Positions 1 to 9,159 of a DNA stretch of 24,339 nt are shown here, piece by piece. Source of the stretch: Aurantiochytrium sp. KH105 (taxonomy: Eukaryota; Sar; Bigyra; Thraustochytrida; Thraustochytriidae); NCBI GenBank assembly GCA_003116975.1, contig BGKB01000340.1:4481-28819 (forward strand). The letters are read 5' to 3'. The first letter of the stretch is position 1, and each line of letters starts with the position of its first letter. A model generated the notes under the pieces. The model did no database searches and was not told the origin of the DNA. It saw only the letters and a list, made by a program, of their open reading frames with translations. The position numbers were made by a program, and so were the translations under genes.

Positions 1-270
1 GCGGCAATTCCAAAACTAAGTCATCTTCACATGTTCCAATAATATTTTCTCTCTTTTTAGCTCGCGTCATGTTGATCAACTCTAGCCATCCTTCAATGCC
101 GCAAGTGATCGTCGACAGCAAAACAAACCACGCTCAGCTCTTGCACTCGACCTACGCTGCCTCTGGCTTCCTTTGTTTCGCCTCTGCCATCTCTCGCTTG
201 CTCGATCTCCTGCCACAAAGCCAACCTCATTTTCTTCTTGCATTTGTGTCGTACTTTCTCCTCACAACAG
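1..270. repeat. Array unit 0, partial (right part only)
   Basis: This is the right-hand part of a unit cut by the window edge. It is recognisable by the TTTAGCTCGCGTCATG-like stretch, the GCACTCGACCTACGCTGCC-like stretch and the pyrimidine-rich run ending in CAACAG at 265-270. No gene is supported. Confidence 0.75.
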
Positions 271-2000
271 CGCTGCCTGCACGAGCTCGCCGCCCACGCC
301 GACGAAATCGAGCCACGCCACTTCTCTGCGCAAGACCCACGCATCGCGCGCGTTGCTCTGTCTTATAACGCTACTCACCTCTTCTGCAGGCAGCGAAACC
401 AACAAAGAGCTCAGCTCTAATAACAAAAAGGCACGAGACAAACGCACTAGCGTGCTTTTCTCTCCGCCAACAATCGTTCGAGCCAATTTAAAACCATGGC
501 GTCAGCCTATACACTTGGATCAAGCTTTGCAAGCTCATTTGCAGATCATCCGCCATCCCTCTCAAGTCCCGAGCAGGCCAAAGCACACCAAGCTAGCCAA
601 GCAACACCTCGTTCGCAACGCTAGCCATGACTTACACAAGCAGCACGCTGCCAAAACTACTCTCGCGGGTCTGTCACATGCCTGCCAGCCTCCCCAGGCT
701 CTGTGACCATGATCGCGCTGCATTTGTCTGCTCTCGCGTGCGTTGCCAACGCTGCCCCCATATTGTTCACTTTTACCTTGCTCGCCTTCTTGCATCTCGA
801 ACGCAACACATTTTCTGATGACTCAAAGCCTATCTCTCAGACAAGCTTGCACACGCAGATATGACCATTCGCTGACGACGCGGCACGTTTTTCTATCCGT
901 GAGACCAGTCTCCAAGCCAACACTTTGCATATAACACGCACTCTTGGCTCTCTTCCTCGCCAACGACACCTGCAACATGCGTCAATCATCTTGCAAACGA
1001 GCAAATATATTCACCAACACCCATTCATGCTAATCAGCACAGCGAGCTTGTCTCGTCATGTCTGCAGCTTGCGTATCATCATCAACAACCCATACATATC
1101 TTATCTTCTGGCGCACAGACGCCTCACAGACCCACCGCTGGACCCTTGATCCATGCGAAATCGCACGCATGACGCCACGACATCTTACGCGAACCTACTC
1201 ACAGTGTACGCGGACGATCTGCAGTCTTTGCATCGAGTTCTGCGACGAGCAAGCCCACCCAGCTTGCCTTCTTTGTTGGCTATCGAGGATAGACAATGAC
1301 GCCACCACGGTTGGGACGGCATGGACAAGATGACGTCAACCTTTCGCACATGAACAGCCTCATCTAAACTTCTTGCAGCGGTCAGTGTTCTAGGTGAGGG
1401 CAGACTACAAAGTCGCGGCAGTGAACATCTCCTAGCCGAAAAGTGTGACAAAGCCCCGTGCTCCTCACCAGCTCCTCTGCACATCACTTATCCAAGTCTC
1501 GGACCTGGCGCCGAGGCAAAGCGGTCCCGTCACGAGCAGACCCGAAACATCCGTAGCCAATCAGCGTTAAAACAGAATCCATCTTGCAGTCCATTTCCAC
1601 AACAGTTGCCTCTCGACAAGGCAGCTTTCCGCATCCACTGCAGAGACGATGACTGTGACGACGAGCTCAGTACTTGCCTCAGCCCCAGCTTCTACCTTGC
1701 ACCATCTCACTCTGCCATGCGCGTACCTTTTGCTCACTCGCGCTGCAGCCAAAGCTTGCCATAAACACTCACTCCCCTATTCTCTCTTTAGTATTCCGTC
1801 TTTTTTGGTCAAGTTTAGTCATTCTTCACTGCTGCACGTGACTATCGACAGCACAACCAGTCACGCTCAGCTCTTGCACTAGACCTGCGCTGCCTACCCC
1901 TGCCTTTTTTTCGCCTCTGCCATATCTCGCTCGATCGATCTCGGGCCACAAAGCCACGCCTCATTTTCTTGTATTTGAATCGTGCTTTCTTTCACAACAG
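271..2000. repeat. Array unit 1 (1730 bp, carries a ~326-bp insertion)
   Basis: The unit contains all array anchors in order. It is about 325 bp longer than the standard unit because of the insertion at 1287-1612. Short reading frames here do not agree with those in the other units. Confidence 0.8.
1287..1612. mobile_element. Unclassified ~326-bp insertion in array unit 1, possible 4-bp target duplication
   Basis: In the other units, the CCAGCTTGCCTTCTTT stretch is followed within about 25 bp by the GCAGC..CGCATCCACTGC stretch. Here 326 bp of unrelated sequence lie between them. The insert is bracketed by TCGA at 1283-1286 and TCGA at 1613-1616, which could be a 4-bp target-site duplication. 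The size matches the excess length of this unit. I see no clear terminal inverted repeat, no ORF and no A-rich tail, so the class is unknown. The insertion itself is well supported by comparison with sister units, while the exact ends and the duplication are tentative. Confidence 0.5.
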
Positions 2001-3405
2001 CGCTGCCTGCACGAGCTCGCCGCCCACGCCGACGAAAACTAGCCCCGCGACTTCTCTGCGCAAGACCTATGCATCGTGCGCGTCGCTCTGTCTTATGACA
2101 CTGCTCATCTCGTCTGCAGGCAGCGAAACGCAACAAAGAGCTCAGCTTTAATTAAAAAAAAAAACAAGAGACAAACGCACTAGCATGCTTTACTCTTCAA
2201 CAAAAGTCGCTCCATCCAATCAAAAGCCATGCAGCCAACCTATGCACTTGGATCAGCCTTTTCAAGCTCATTTGCAGTTCATCCGCCATCCCTCTCAAGC
2301 CGCGAGCGGGCCAAAGCACATCTGCATGGCCAAGCAACACCTCGTTCGCGACGCTTGCCTTGACTTACACAAGCAGCACGCTGCCAGAACTGCTCTCGCG
2401 GATCTGCCACATGCCTGCCAGTCTTTCACAAGCTCTGCGATCAGGATCGCGCTTCATTTGCGTGCTCTGACGTACGTTGCCAACGCTGCCCCATATTGTT
2501 CACTTTTACCTTGCTCGCCTTCTTGTATCTCGAACGCAGCACATTTTCTAATGACTCGAAGCCTATTCCTCAAACAAGCTTGCTCACGCAAGTTTGTCTG
2601 TTCGCTGGCCATGCAATGCCTTTTTCTATCCGTGCAGTCAGTCTGCAAGCCAATACCTAGCACATACCACGCACTCCAGGCTCTCTTTCTCGCCAAGCAC
2701 GCCTGCAACATGCGACAATCAGTTTGCAAACGAACACATGTGCTGATCAGCACCCATACATGCCAGTCAGCTCAGCGAGCTTGTCTTGTCGTGTCTGGGG
2801 CTTGCATAGCCGCTTCAAGCACCTGTATGCACCATATCTTCTCGCGCACAGTCGCCTCACAGACCACCGCTAAACCCTCGATCCATGTGGAAATGCTCAC
2901 ATGGCGCCACAATATCTTGCTAGAGCCTGCACGCAGCGCGCGCGGGCGATCTACATCATTTTCATCGAGAGCGGCGGCGGACAAGCCCGGCCAGCTTGCC
3001 TCCTTTCTGGCTTTCAACAAGGCAGCTTTTCGCATCCACTGCAGAGACGATGACTGTGACGACGAGCTTGGCGCCTGCCTCAGCACTATCTCCTATCTTG
3101 CGCCATCTCACTCTGCCATGCGCGTACCTTTTGCTCACTCGCGCCGCAGCCAAAGCTTGCCATATACACTCGCTCCCATATTCTCTCCTTATTTGTTCGC
3201 CTCTTTTTTGTTGACTTTAACCATCCTTTACTGCCGCACGTGGTCGTCGACAGCAATACCAACCACACTCAGCTCTTGCGCTAAATCTGCGCTGCCTATC
3301 GCTGCCTTTGTTTCACCTCTGCCATCTATCGCTCGCTCGGTCTGGTGCCACAAAGTCACACATCATTTTCTTCTTGAATTTTTGTTGATCTTTCTTTCAC
3401 AACAG
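2001..3405. repeat. Array unit 2 (1405 bp, standard length)
   Basis: This is an uninterrupted unit and a useful reference for finding insertions in the others. A 456-codon frame starting at 2185 runs through most of it and into the next unit. Its composition is rich in Cys, Ser and His, and the frame is not preserved in sister units, so I do not call it a gene. Confidence 0.85.
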
Positions 3406-3712
3406 CGCTGCCTGCACGAGCTCTCCACCTACGCCGACAAAACTGAGCCACATCACTTCTCTGCGCAAGACCTACGCAGCGCGCGCCTCGCTCTGTCCTA
3501 TGGCGCTGCTCATCTCTTCTGCAGGCAACGAAACCAACAAAGAGCTCGGCTCTAATAATAAAAAAGAAAGAGACAACCGCACTAGCATGCTTTTCTCAAC
3601 AACAAAAGTCGCTTGATCCAAACAGAAGCCATCGAGCCCATCTATACAGTTAGGTCAGCCTTTGCAAGCTCATTTGCAGATCATCCGCCACCCCTCTCAA
3701 GCCCCGAGCAGG

Positions 3713-4069
3713 TGTAGCACACTGTACCGACAGTACACACAGAGGATATTTGCTACATTGTTACAGGCTTGAGTCTGCCTGGATCTACAAGATTTATACA
3801 AGCAGATTGGGATCGAGGACCACCCGATCGAGGAAACCCAAGACAAGGGATAGGGCTTGCCTTTCTGACCATAACGTTGGCCCGGCAGCCCCGGGCAACA
3901 TACCCCTATTATACCAACTAAAAGATAAAAAAGCGGCCGAACGCGGAGCGCTCGACCCAACAACGTTGTTGTTCGAAGTTGACGAGACATTTGGCGACGC
4001 GCAGGTAGGTTACGCCGGGGGTCATGACCGCGCGGCGCCCCCACCATGGGAAGAGCTTGGTGCGCAACA
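3713..4069. mobile_element. Probable solo LTR (357 bp) with 4-bp target-site duplication
   Basis: The insert begins TGTAGCACAC and ends GTGCGCAACA, so it has the TG...CA ends typical of a long terminal repeat. The first ten bases and the reverse complement of the last ten (TGTTGCGCAC) match at 8 of 10 positions. It is flanked by CAGG at 3709-3712 and CAGG at 4070-4073. Removing the insert and one CAGG restores the uninterrupted sequence seen in sister units (GAGCAGGCCA followed by AGCAC). An A-rich TATA-like stretch lies near 3919-3932. There is no retrotransposon coding sequence, which fits a solo LTR left by recombination between two LTRs. Copia and Gypsy cannot be told apart from this. A short non-autonomous DNA element with imperfect inverted ends is a less likely alternative. 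Confidence 0.65.
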
Positions 4070-5140
4070 CAGGCCATAGCACATCTGCATGGCCAAGCAA
4101 CACCTCGTTCGCAACGCTAGCCTTGACTTACACAAGCAGCACGCTGCCGATACCGCTCTCGCGGTTCTATCACATGCTTGCTAGCCTTTCACAAGCTCTG
4201 CGACCATGATCGCACTGCATTTGCGTGCTCTGACGTGCGTTGTCAACGCTGCCCCATATTCTTCACCTTTATCTTGCTCGCCTTCTTGCACCTCGAGCGC
4301 AGCTGAAATTCCGCTGGTCCCCAGCCCAGTTTTTTCAAATAGGCTTGCCCGCGCAACCCAAACCCTTCGCTGGGCATGCGATGCCATTTTCTATCCGTGC
4401 AGTCAATCCACAAGCCAATACTTTACACATACCGCGCACTCTAGGCTCTCTTCCTCGCCAACGACACGCTGCAACATGTGTCAACCATCTTGCAAACGAA
4501 CAAATATATTGGCCAGCGTGAAAATGTGCCAGTTAGCTCAGCAAGCTCGTCTTGCCGGGTCTGCAGCTTGCGTAGCTGCTTCGCTCACTCATACGCACCT
4601 CATCTTCTCGTGAACAAACGCCATAAAAACCACCGTCAAGGCCCTTGATCCATGCGAAAATGCTTTCATGATGCCATGAAATCTTGCCAGAGCCTATACA
4701 GGAGCGTGCGCGGACGATCTACAGCATTTTCATCGAGAGCGGCGGCGGACAAGCCCGACCAGCTCTTCTTCTTCTTCTTTGCCTCAACAAGCAGCCTCTT
4801 TTCGCATCCACTAGAGAGACAATGACTGTGCCGATGAGCTCACTGCTTGCCTCAGTACTGGCTTCTACTCTGCGCCGCCTCGCCCTGCCATGCGCGTACT
4901 TTTTCATGGTCTTGCAGTTGCCAAACTTTGCCACATACACTCTCTCACATTTTCTCTCTTTATTTGCTCGCCTTGTTTTCCTAACTTCAACTATCCTTCA
5001 CTGCTACACATGGTCACCGACAGCAAAAGCAACCACACTCAGCTCTTGCACTAGATCTGCGCTGCCTTTTGATACCTCTGCGCTGCCTCTCCCGTTCCTC
5101 GCTCGCTCGGTCTGGTGCCACAAAGCCATACCCTGCGGGG

Positions 5141-5520
5141 CTAAAGCACCCGCGATCTGAAGTGCGTTTTTTCCGATGGAATTGTCTTATTGGTTATATT
5201 CGTAGCCGGCGGAGCCGGTCTTGACGAAGGATGACTTATAGAAGAAGGAGACTTGGGAGTAGATCGAGCAGATTTGGTGGCAGGAGAGGCTGTGACTTGC
5301 ACTTTTGACGCGGGCCTTTCAGGTGTGGAAGCAAAGGCGGAAACCTGGCTTGCTTGAAGGAATCGGGGAGGCTGAAAGTCGTCTCACGCAGAAAGAGCAG
5401 GTGCAGATCTCGACGCAGGGAAAAGCTGATGTCTCGTCGGCTGTCCTTGTTGGGTCTTATCGCGGCGGTCTCTATAAGCATCTTCGTCGTCCGTGAGCTG
5501 CCCATGCTCGCTGTCGTTCG
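5141..5520 (-). pseudogene. Remnant of the element-encoded protein in copy A
   Basis: This corresponds to the coding frame of copy B but is truncated. The 748-bp deletion removes the middle and C-terminal parts and shifts the remaining frame by one base, so the last codons differ from those in B. A TGA at 5384-5386 (minus strand) is shared with copy B. At the position where B has a second TGA, this copy has CGA, so that stop in B arose by a C-to-T change. No function is recognised. Confidence 0.45.
5156..5171 (+). repeat. Left 16-bp inverted repeat of the 6.17-kb insertion (copy A)
   Basis: TCTGAAGTGCGTTTTT is the exact reverse complement of 11287-11302. It lies 27 bp inside the left boundary, whereas its partner sits at the extreme right edge, so the two ends are asymmetric. 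Confidence 0.8.
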
Positions 5521-5592
5521 TCTATGACCTCATCCTGCGTCGCGTTGACTTTGTCCCCGCTGTTTGCGCGAGGTCGTACCAAGCAAGCGCGC

Positions 5593-5853
5593 TTAAGGGG
5601 GCATAGGACTTGGTCGAATCACACCAGTAAGTGCAGCCTTCTCGATGATTGTCGCAATGAACGCAAGAACAAGAGCAAGCTCAACAGTATCTATGCTTGA
5701 ACCTACAACATCAACTCTTGCATTGATCACGCCTGAACTTCTTGGGGCCTTCGCACCAGCAAGGTATGTTGACGTAAAGCCCGGGTTTCGCCCGCAGCCG
5801 CTGTTGCACAAAAACCTTATCGCTTCGCTACGAAGGGCGCGACATCGCCACAA
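5593..5853 (-). other. Conserved segment of copy A, possible N-terminal coding segment
   Basis: A minus-strand frame here and its counterpart at 8764-9045 share nearly the same predicted peptide, with a hydrophobic run (IDTVELALVLAFIATII) that could be membrane-associated. An overlapping plus-strand frame is equally well kept, because the two element copies are simply very similar. The sequence cannot decide which strand is coding, or whether either is. Confidence 0.25.
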
Positions 5854-5859
5854 TCGGAA

Positions 5860-7555
5860 GGCTCATCCCGTACATTTGTTTCTCTATTCATTTGCTGAGA
5901 GTGCTGCATTCGAGCTGTTGTGATTGCTGTGGTAGGTCGACCCATGCCACACGCTTCGCTTGAAGTCATGATGCACTTTCATGTTCATTCTTGTTGCTGC
6001 TGTGGTATAGGCGGGCGCCCTTGCCTGCTTTCCAGGCAGGTCTTCATGCTGTTTCTATTGTAGTTGCTGTATAGTGCGAACGCCTGCAGCAAGTAGCCGT
6101 CCTTATAGAGTCAATGGTGCTGTGGTGTGAGCGCTCCACACTATTCGCTTCTGGCCATGGATAGCTGTTTTTGCTGTGGTTGGCATACTCCGGACTGTTG
6201 TTCGTACTGAGGTATTTGTGCCCCCGCACTGTGTGGTACAAGCGCTGCACATTGCCTGTGTTTGGCTTTCGCACTGTGGTATGCATGCGCCTCAGATTTG
6301 CTATCGCTGAGGTATGCGCGACCCGCACTATTCTCAGGACTGGTTCACACGGCAAAAAATGCATTTGCGAGGGAAGATTCTTCACTTGCATCAAGTCGAG
6401 CTACACTTGCGTAACTTGCCGACTAGACACCCTCTTCACGCAGCCTCTAGCAGCGCAGCTAGAAGGCCAAACAGCAAGTCCAAGGATTCTGCACTTGCGA
6501 TGGGCGGTTACGCACTTGCAAATGTAGAGAGCAGCACTTGCGCTCTGAGTGTTGTGCTGACGCCCCGTTCAATGGATTGAGGCTGCCTGGGTCTTTGCCG
6601 CAATGGCTGGCTGCCCGTGGGGCAAATGAATGGCAATGCTGATTCTGCATTTGCAAGCCGCATTGCTCGACTACGACTGACACTAGCTATTGTCGAGAGC
6701 GCCCGAATCACCCCGTGCCGCGAACTTGCACTGAAGTTGCACGGCAGCGGAGCACTCGCGACCCCTCTGTTGTTACTGCTGTGGTATGCGCATGCCTTAG
6801 AACCTGCTGCTGCTTTCAACCCTCATGCTTTGTTGCCGTCGCTCTCCATACTATACCTGTGCCCATGCTGGCGTTCGTGCTGTTGAACGCACGCTCCACA
6901 GCCTGCTTTCGGTGCTTTTCCTATTTCTGATGCTGTCGTGTGACCGCTCCACACGCTTCTCCACAAGTCCATTGACTCTACTGTGGCATAAGCGCTGCAC
7001 ATTGCCTGTCTTTGACTTTCGCACTGTGGTACAATTTGCTATCGCTGGGGTATGCGTGCCCCGCACTATTCTCAGCACTGGTTCACACGGCAAAAAAAGC
7101 ATTTGCGAGCGAAAATTCTTCCCTTGCATCAAGTCGAGCTCCACTTGCAAGCGTTGCAGACTCACTTGCCGACTAGACATCCTCTTCACTCACAGTCAGC
7201 CTCTAGCAGCGCAGCTAGCCAGAAGGCAAAACATCTAGTCCAAGGATTCTGCACTTGCGATGGGCGGTTCTGCACTTGCAAATGTGTCGAGCAGCACTTG
7301 CAATCCGGGTGTTGTGCCAATGCCCCGCTCAAGGGGTTGAGAGTGAGGCCGGCTGGTCACTGCTACAATGACTGGATGCTAATAGAGCAAATGACTGGCT
7401 GCCACTTGCAAGCCGAATTGCTCGACTTGCTGAATAGACACTTGGAAGAGGAAAACAACCCTATTTGACAAGCGATTGAACGGAGAGTTCGTGGAGACGC
7501 GACCGTGCGGAAGACGCCGCAATTGTCAAGTTTCTGCACAAGTTTGCCCCCCGAG
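5860..7555. repeat. Repeat-rich noncoding part of copy A
   Basis: This stretch is built from diverged short motifs. One family follows CTGTGGTATGCG with a C-rich continuation and CCGCACT; another is CACTTGC or CATTTGC spaced tens of bases apart. A block of about 360 bp occurs twice (near 6215-6590 and again near 6985-7345). It resembles the subterminal repeat regions of some DNA transposons, which bind transposase, but that role is inferred. I see no convincing gene. Confidence 0.55.
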
Positions 7556-7639
7556 TAAATCAGTGCTGAAAACGCACTTCAGAAATCAGTGCTAAAACGC
7601 ACTTCAGAAAGATACCCTGCGGGGCTAAAGCACCCGCGA

Positions 7640-7655
7640 TCTGAAGTGCGTTTTT
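7640..7655 (+). repeat. Left 16-bp inverted repeat of copy B
   Basis: TCTGAAGTGCGTTTTT is identical to the copy A left repeat and exactly inverse to 11287-11302. Confidence 0.8.
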
Positions 7656-7670
7656 TCCGATGGAATTGTC

Positions 7671-8816
7671 TTATTGGTTATATTCGTGGCCGGCGGAGCC
7701 GGTCTTGACGAAGGATGACTTGTAGAAGAAGGAGACTTGGGAGTAGGCCAATGAATAAGAGCTTCCTCGACGCGCAGTAGCTGCTTCACCAAAGTCATCA
7801 AGCGGTACGTCCTTGTAGAAATCTCGAAGGAGTCCGTCTGCGTTTGCTTTGAGCGCGATCGCCTTGTCCTTGTCGCCGTGAGCAGCCTCGTAAAGGTATT
7901 CCGCGGCAGCGAGGCGCGCATGGAGGTATTGTTGAACATTTTGCGCCTGGTTCTCCTTCGCGTTCATGTAGGTCGAAGCAATGTCCGGAAGCTCGCGGCC
8001 GAGGTTTGGAAATGACCAATTGTCTCCGGCCGCATCGAAGTCACCACCAGAAAGAAAAGCTATGAGGCCCGTTTGGCAGATGACGGGAAGCTGAGAGAAG
8101 ACGAAGACGCCGGCAATGAGATGAAGCTCGACAGTGTCGAGGGGTACCCAAAGATGGCTTTCGTAGGTAGAGGCTTCATTCTCAGGGTAGCCGTTCTGAG
8201 GTTTATCGCCGCCTTGTTGGAGTTCAGCCTCGTCAATGAGGAATGTGTCCTTGAGCTTGAAGTTGCTGAAGATTTTGACTGCGATCCGCCCTCGGTCGTT
8301 TTTGACAAGCTCGAAACGAATGGGCCAGTTGACGGTAGATCTTTTTTGCTCAAGTGGCTGGTAGATGGAGGCGAGCTTTGTTCTGATCTCTCGGCAGAGC
8401 GTCCTGTAGCTCTTATCGCGAAGCTGGGCGAGCTTCCCGGGTCCTTTGGAGTCCGGCTTGACGACTTTTTGTGCTTTGGACCAGGCTGAGGTAGGTCAAG
8501 CAGATTTGTCAGCAGGTGAGGCTGTGGCTTGCACTTGCGACGCACGCCTTTGAGGTGTGGAAGCAAAGGCGGAAACCTGGCTTGCTTGAAGGAATCGGGG
8601 AGGCTGAAAGTCGTCTCACGCAGAAAAAGCAGGTGCAGATCTCGACGCAGATAAAAGCTGATGTCTCGTCGCCTGTCCTTGTTGGGTCCTGTCGCGGCGG
8701 TCTCTATAAGCATCTTCGTCGTCCGTGAGCTGCCCATGCTCGCCGTCGTTACCGTCTATGACCTCACCCTGCGTCGCGTTGACTTTGTCCCCGCTGTTTG
8801 CGCGAGGTCGTATCAA
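7671..8816 (-). pseudogene. Element-encoded protein of unknown function, interrupted by two TGA codons
   Basis: Read on the minus strand, one frame runs from about 8816 to a TAA at 7671-7673, interrupted by TGA at 8616-8618 and 8496-8498. The part after the second TGA (8495-7671) is fully open for about 274 codons. Although it starts without an early ATG (first ATG at 7965-7967), its composition is protein-like: a basic segment (AWSKAQKVVKPDSKG), a mixed globular part (VNWPIRFELVKNDRGRI, HLWVPLDTVELHLIAG) and an Ala-rich helical segment (ARLAAAEYLYEAAHGDKD) before an aromatic C-terminus. Upstream of the stops the frame is acidic and low in complexity (QLTDDEDAYRDRRD), as in a linker. The second TGA is CGA in copy A, so the gene was recently longer. 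I do not recognise the family. It may be a transposase, gag-like or accessory protein; none is shown. Confidence 0.5.
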
Positions 8817-9045
8817 GCAAGCGCGCTTTAGGGGGCATAGGACTTGGTCGAATCACACCAGTAAGCGCAGCCTTCTCGATGATTGTCGCAATGAACGCAA
8901 GAACGAGAGCAAGCTCAACAGTATCTATGCTTGAACCTACAACATCAACTCTTGCATTGATCACGCCTGAACTCCTTGGGGCCTTCGCACCAGCAAGGTA
9001 TGTTGACGTAAAGTCCAGGTTTCGCCCGCAGCCGCTGTTGCACAA
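8764..9045 (-). other. Conserved segment of copy B, possible N-terminal coding exon
   Basis: This is the copy B counterpart of 5593-5853, with a hydrophobic run (TVELALVLAFIATIIEK) in a minus-strand frame different from that of the main element ORF. Joining the two would need an intron or a frameshift. An overlapping plus-strand frame (8798-9157) is equally conserved between the copies. Coding status is undecided. Confidence 0.25.
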
Positions 9046-9159
9046 AAGCCTTATCGCTTCGCTGCAAAGGGCGCGTCATCACCACAATCGGAAGGCTCAT
9101 CCCGCACATTTGTTTCTCTATTCATTTGCTGAGAGTGCTGCATTCGAGCTGTTGTGATT

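Larger units (their letters stand above)
5129..7607 (-). mobile_element. DNA element copy A (2.48 kb, internally deleted)
   Basis: The left end starts TACCCTGCGGGGCTAAAGCA and carries TCTGAAGTGCGTTTTT at 5156-5171. The right end has two successive copies of the inverse motif ending CGCACTTCAGA (at 7583 and 7607). The sequence aligns at high identity with copy B. Relative to B, A lacks 748 bp, with the junction at 5259-5262 falling on a GTAG tetranucleotide that flanks the deleted segment in B (7743-7746 and 8491-8494). Microhomology-mediated loss is therefore likely. A is also shorter in the central part. It retains only a broken piece of the coding frame found in B, so it looks non-autonomous. 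The strand given is that of the coding frame. Confidence 0.75.

Noticed and set aside
2185..3555. 456-codon plus-strand open frame within the tandem array
   Set aside because: The frame is not preserved in sister units, where it breaks at different places. Composition is extreme (Cys, Ser, His) and no domain is recognisable. It is a chance frame in a C-rich repeat.
3406..5128. Transfer RNA, ribosomal RNA or other structured RNA genes in or around the array
   Set aside because: No cloverleaf with conserved A and B box spacing and no rRNA-like core was recognised anywhere in the window.
8060..8737. 225-codon minus-strand open frame in element B starting with ATG
   Set aside because: It is a Ser/Leu/Pro-rich shadow of the better-composed frame at 7671-8495. 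The C-terminal half reads as low-complexity Ser and Lys.
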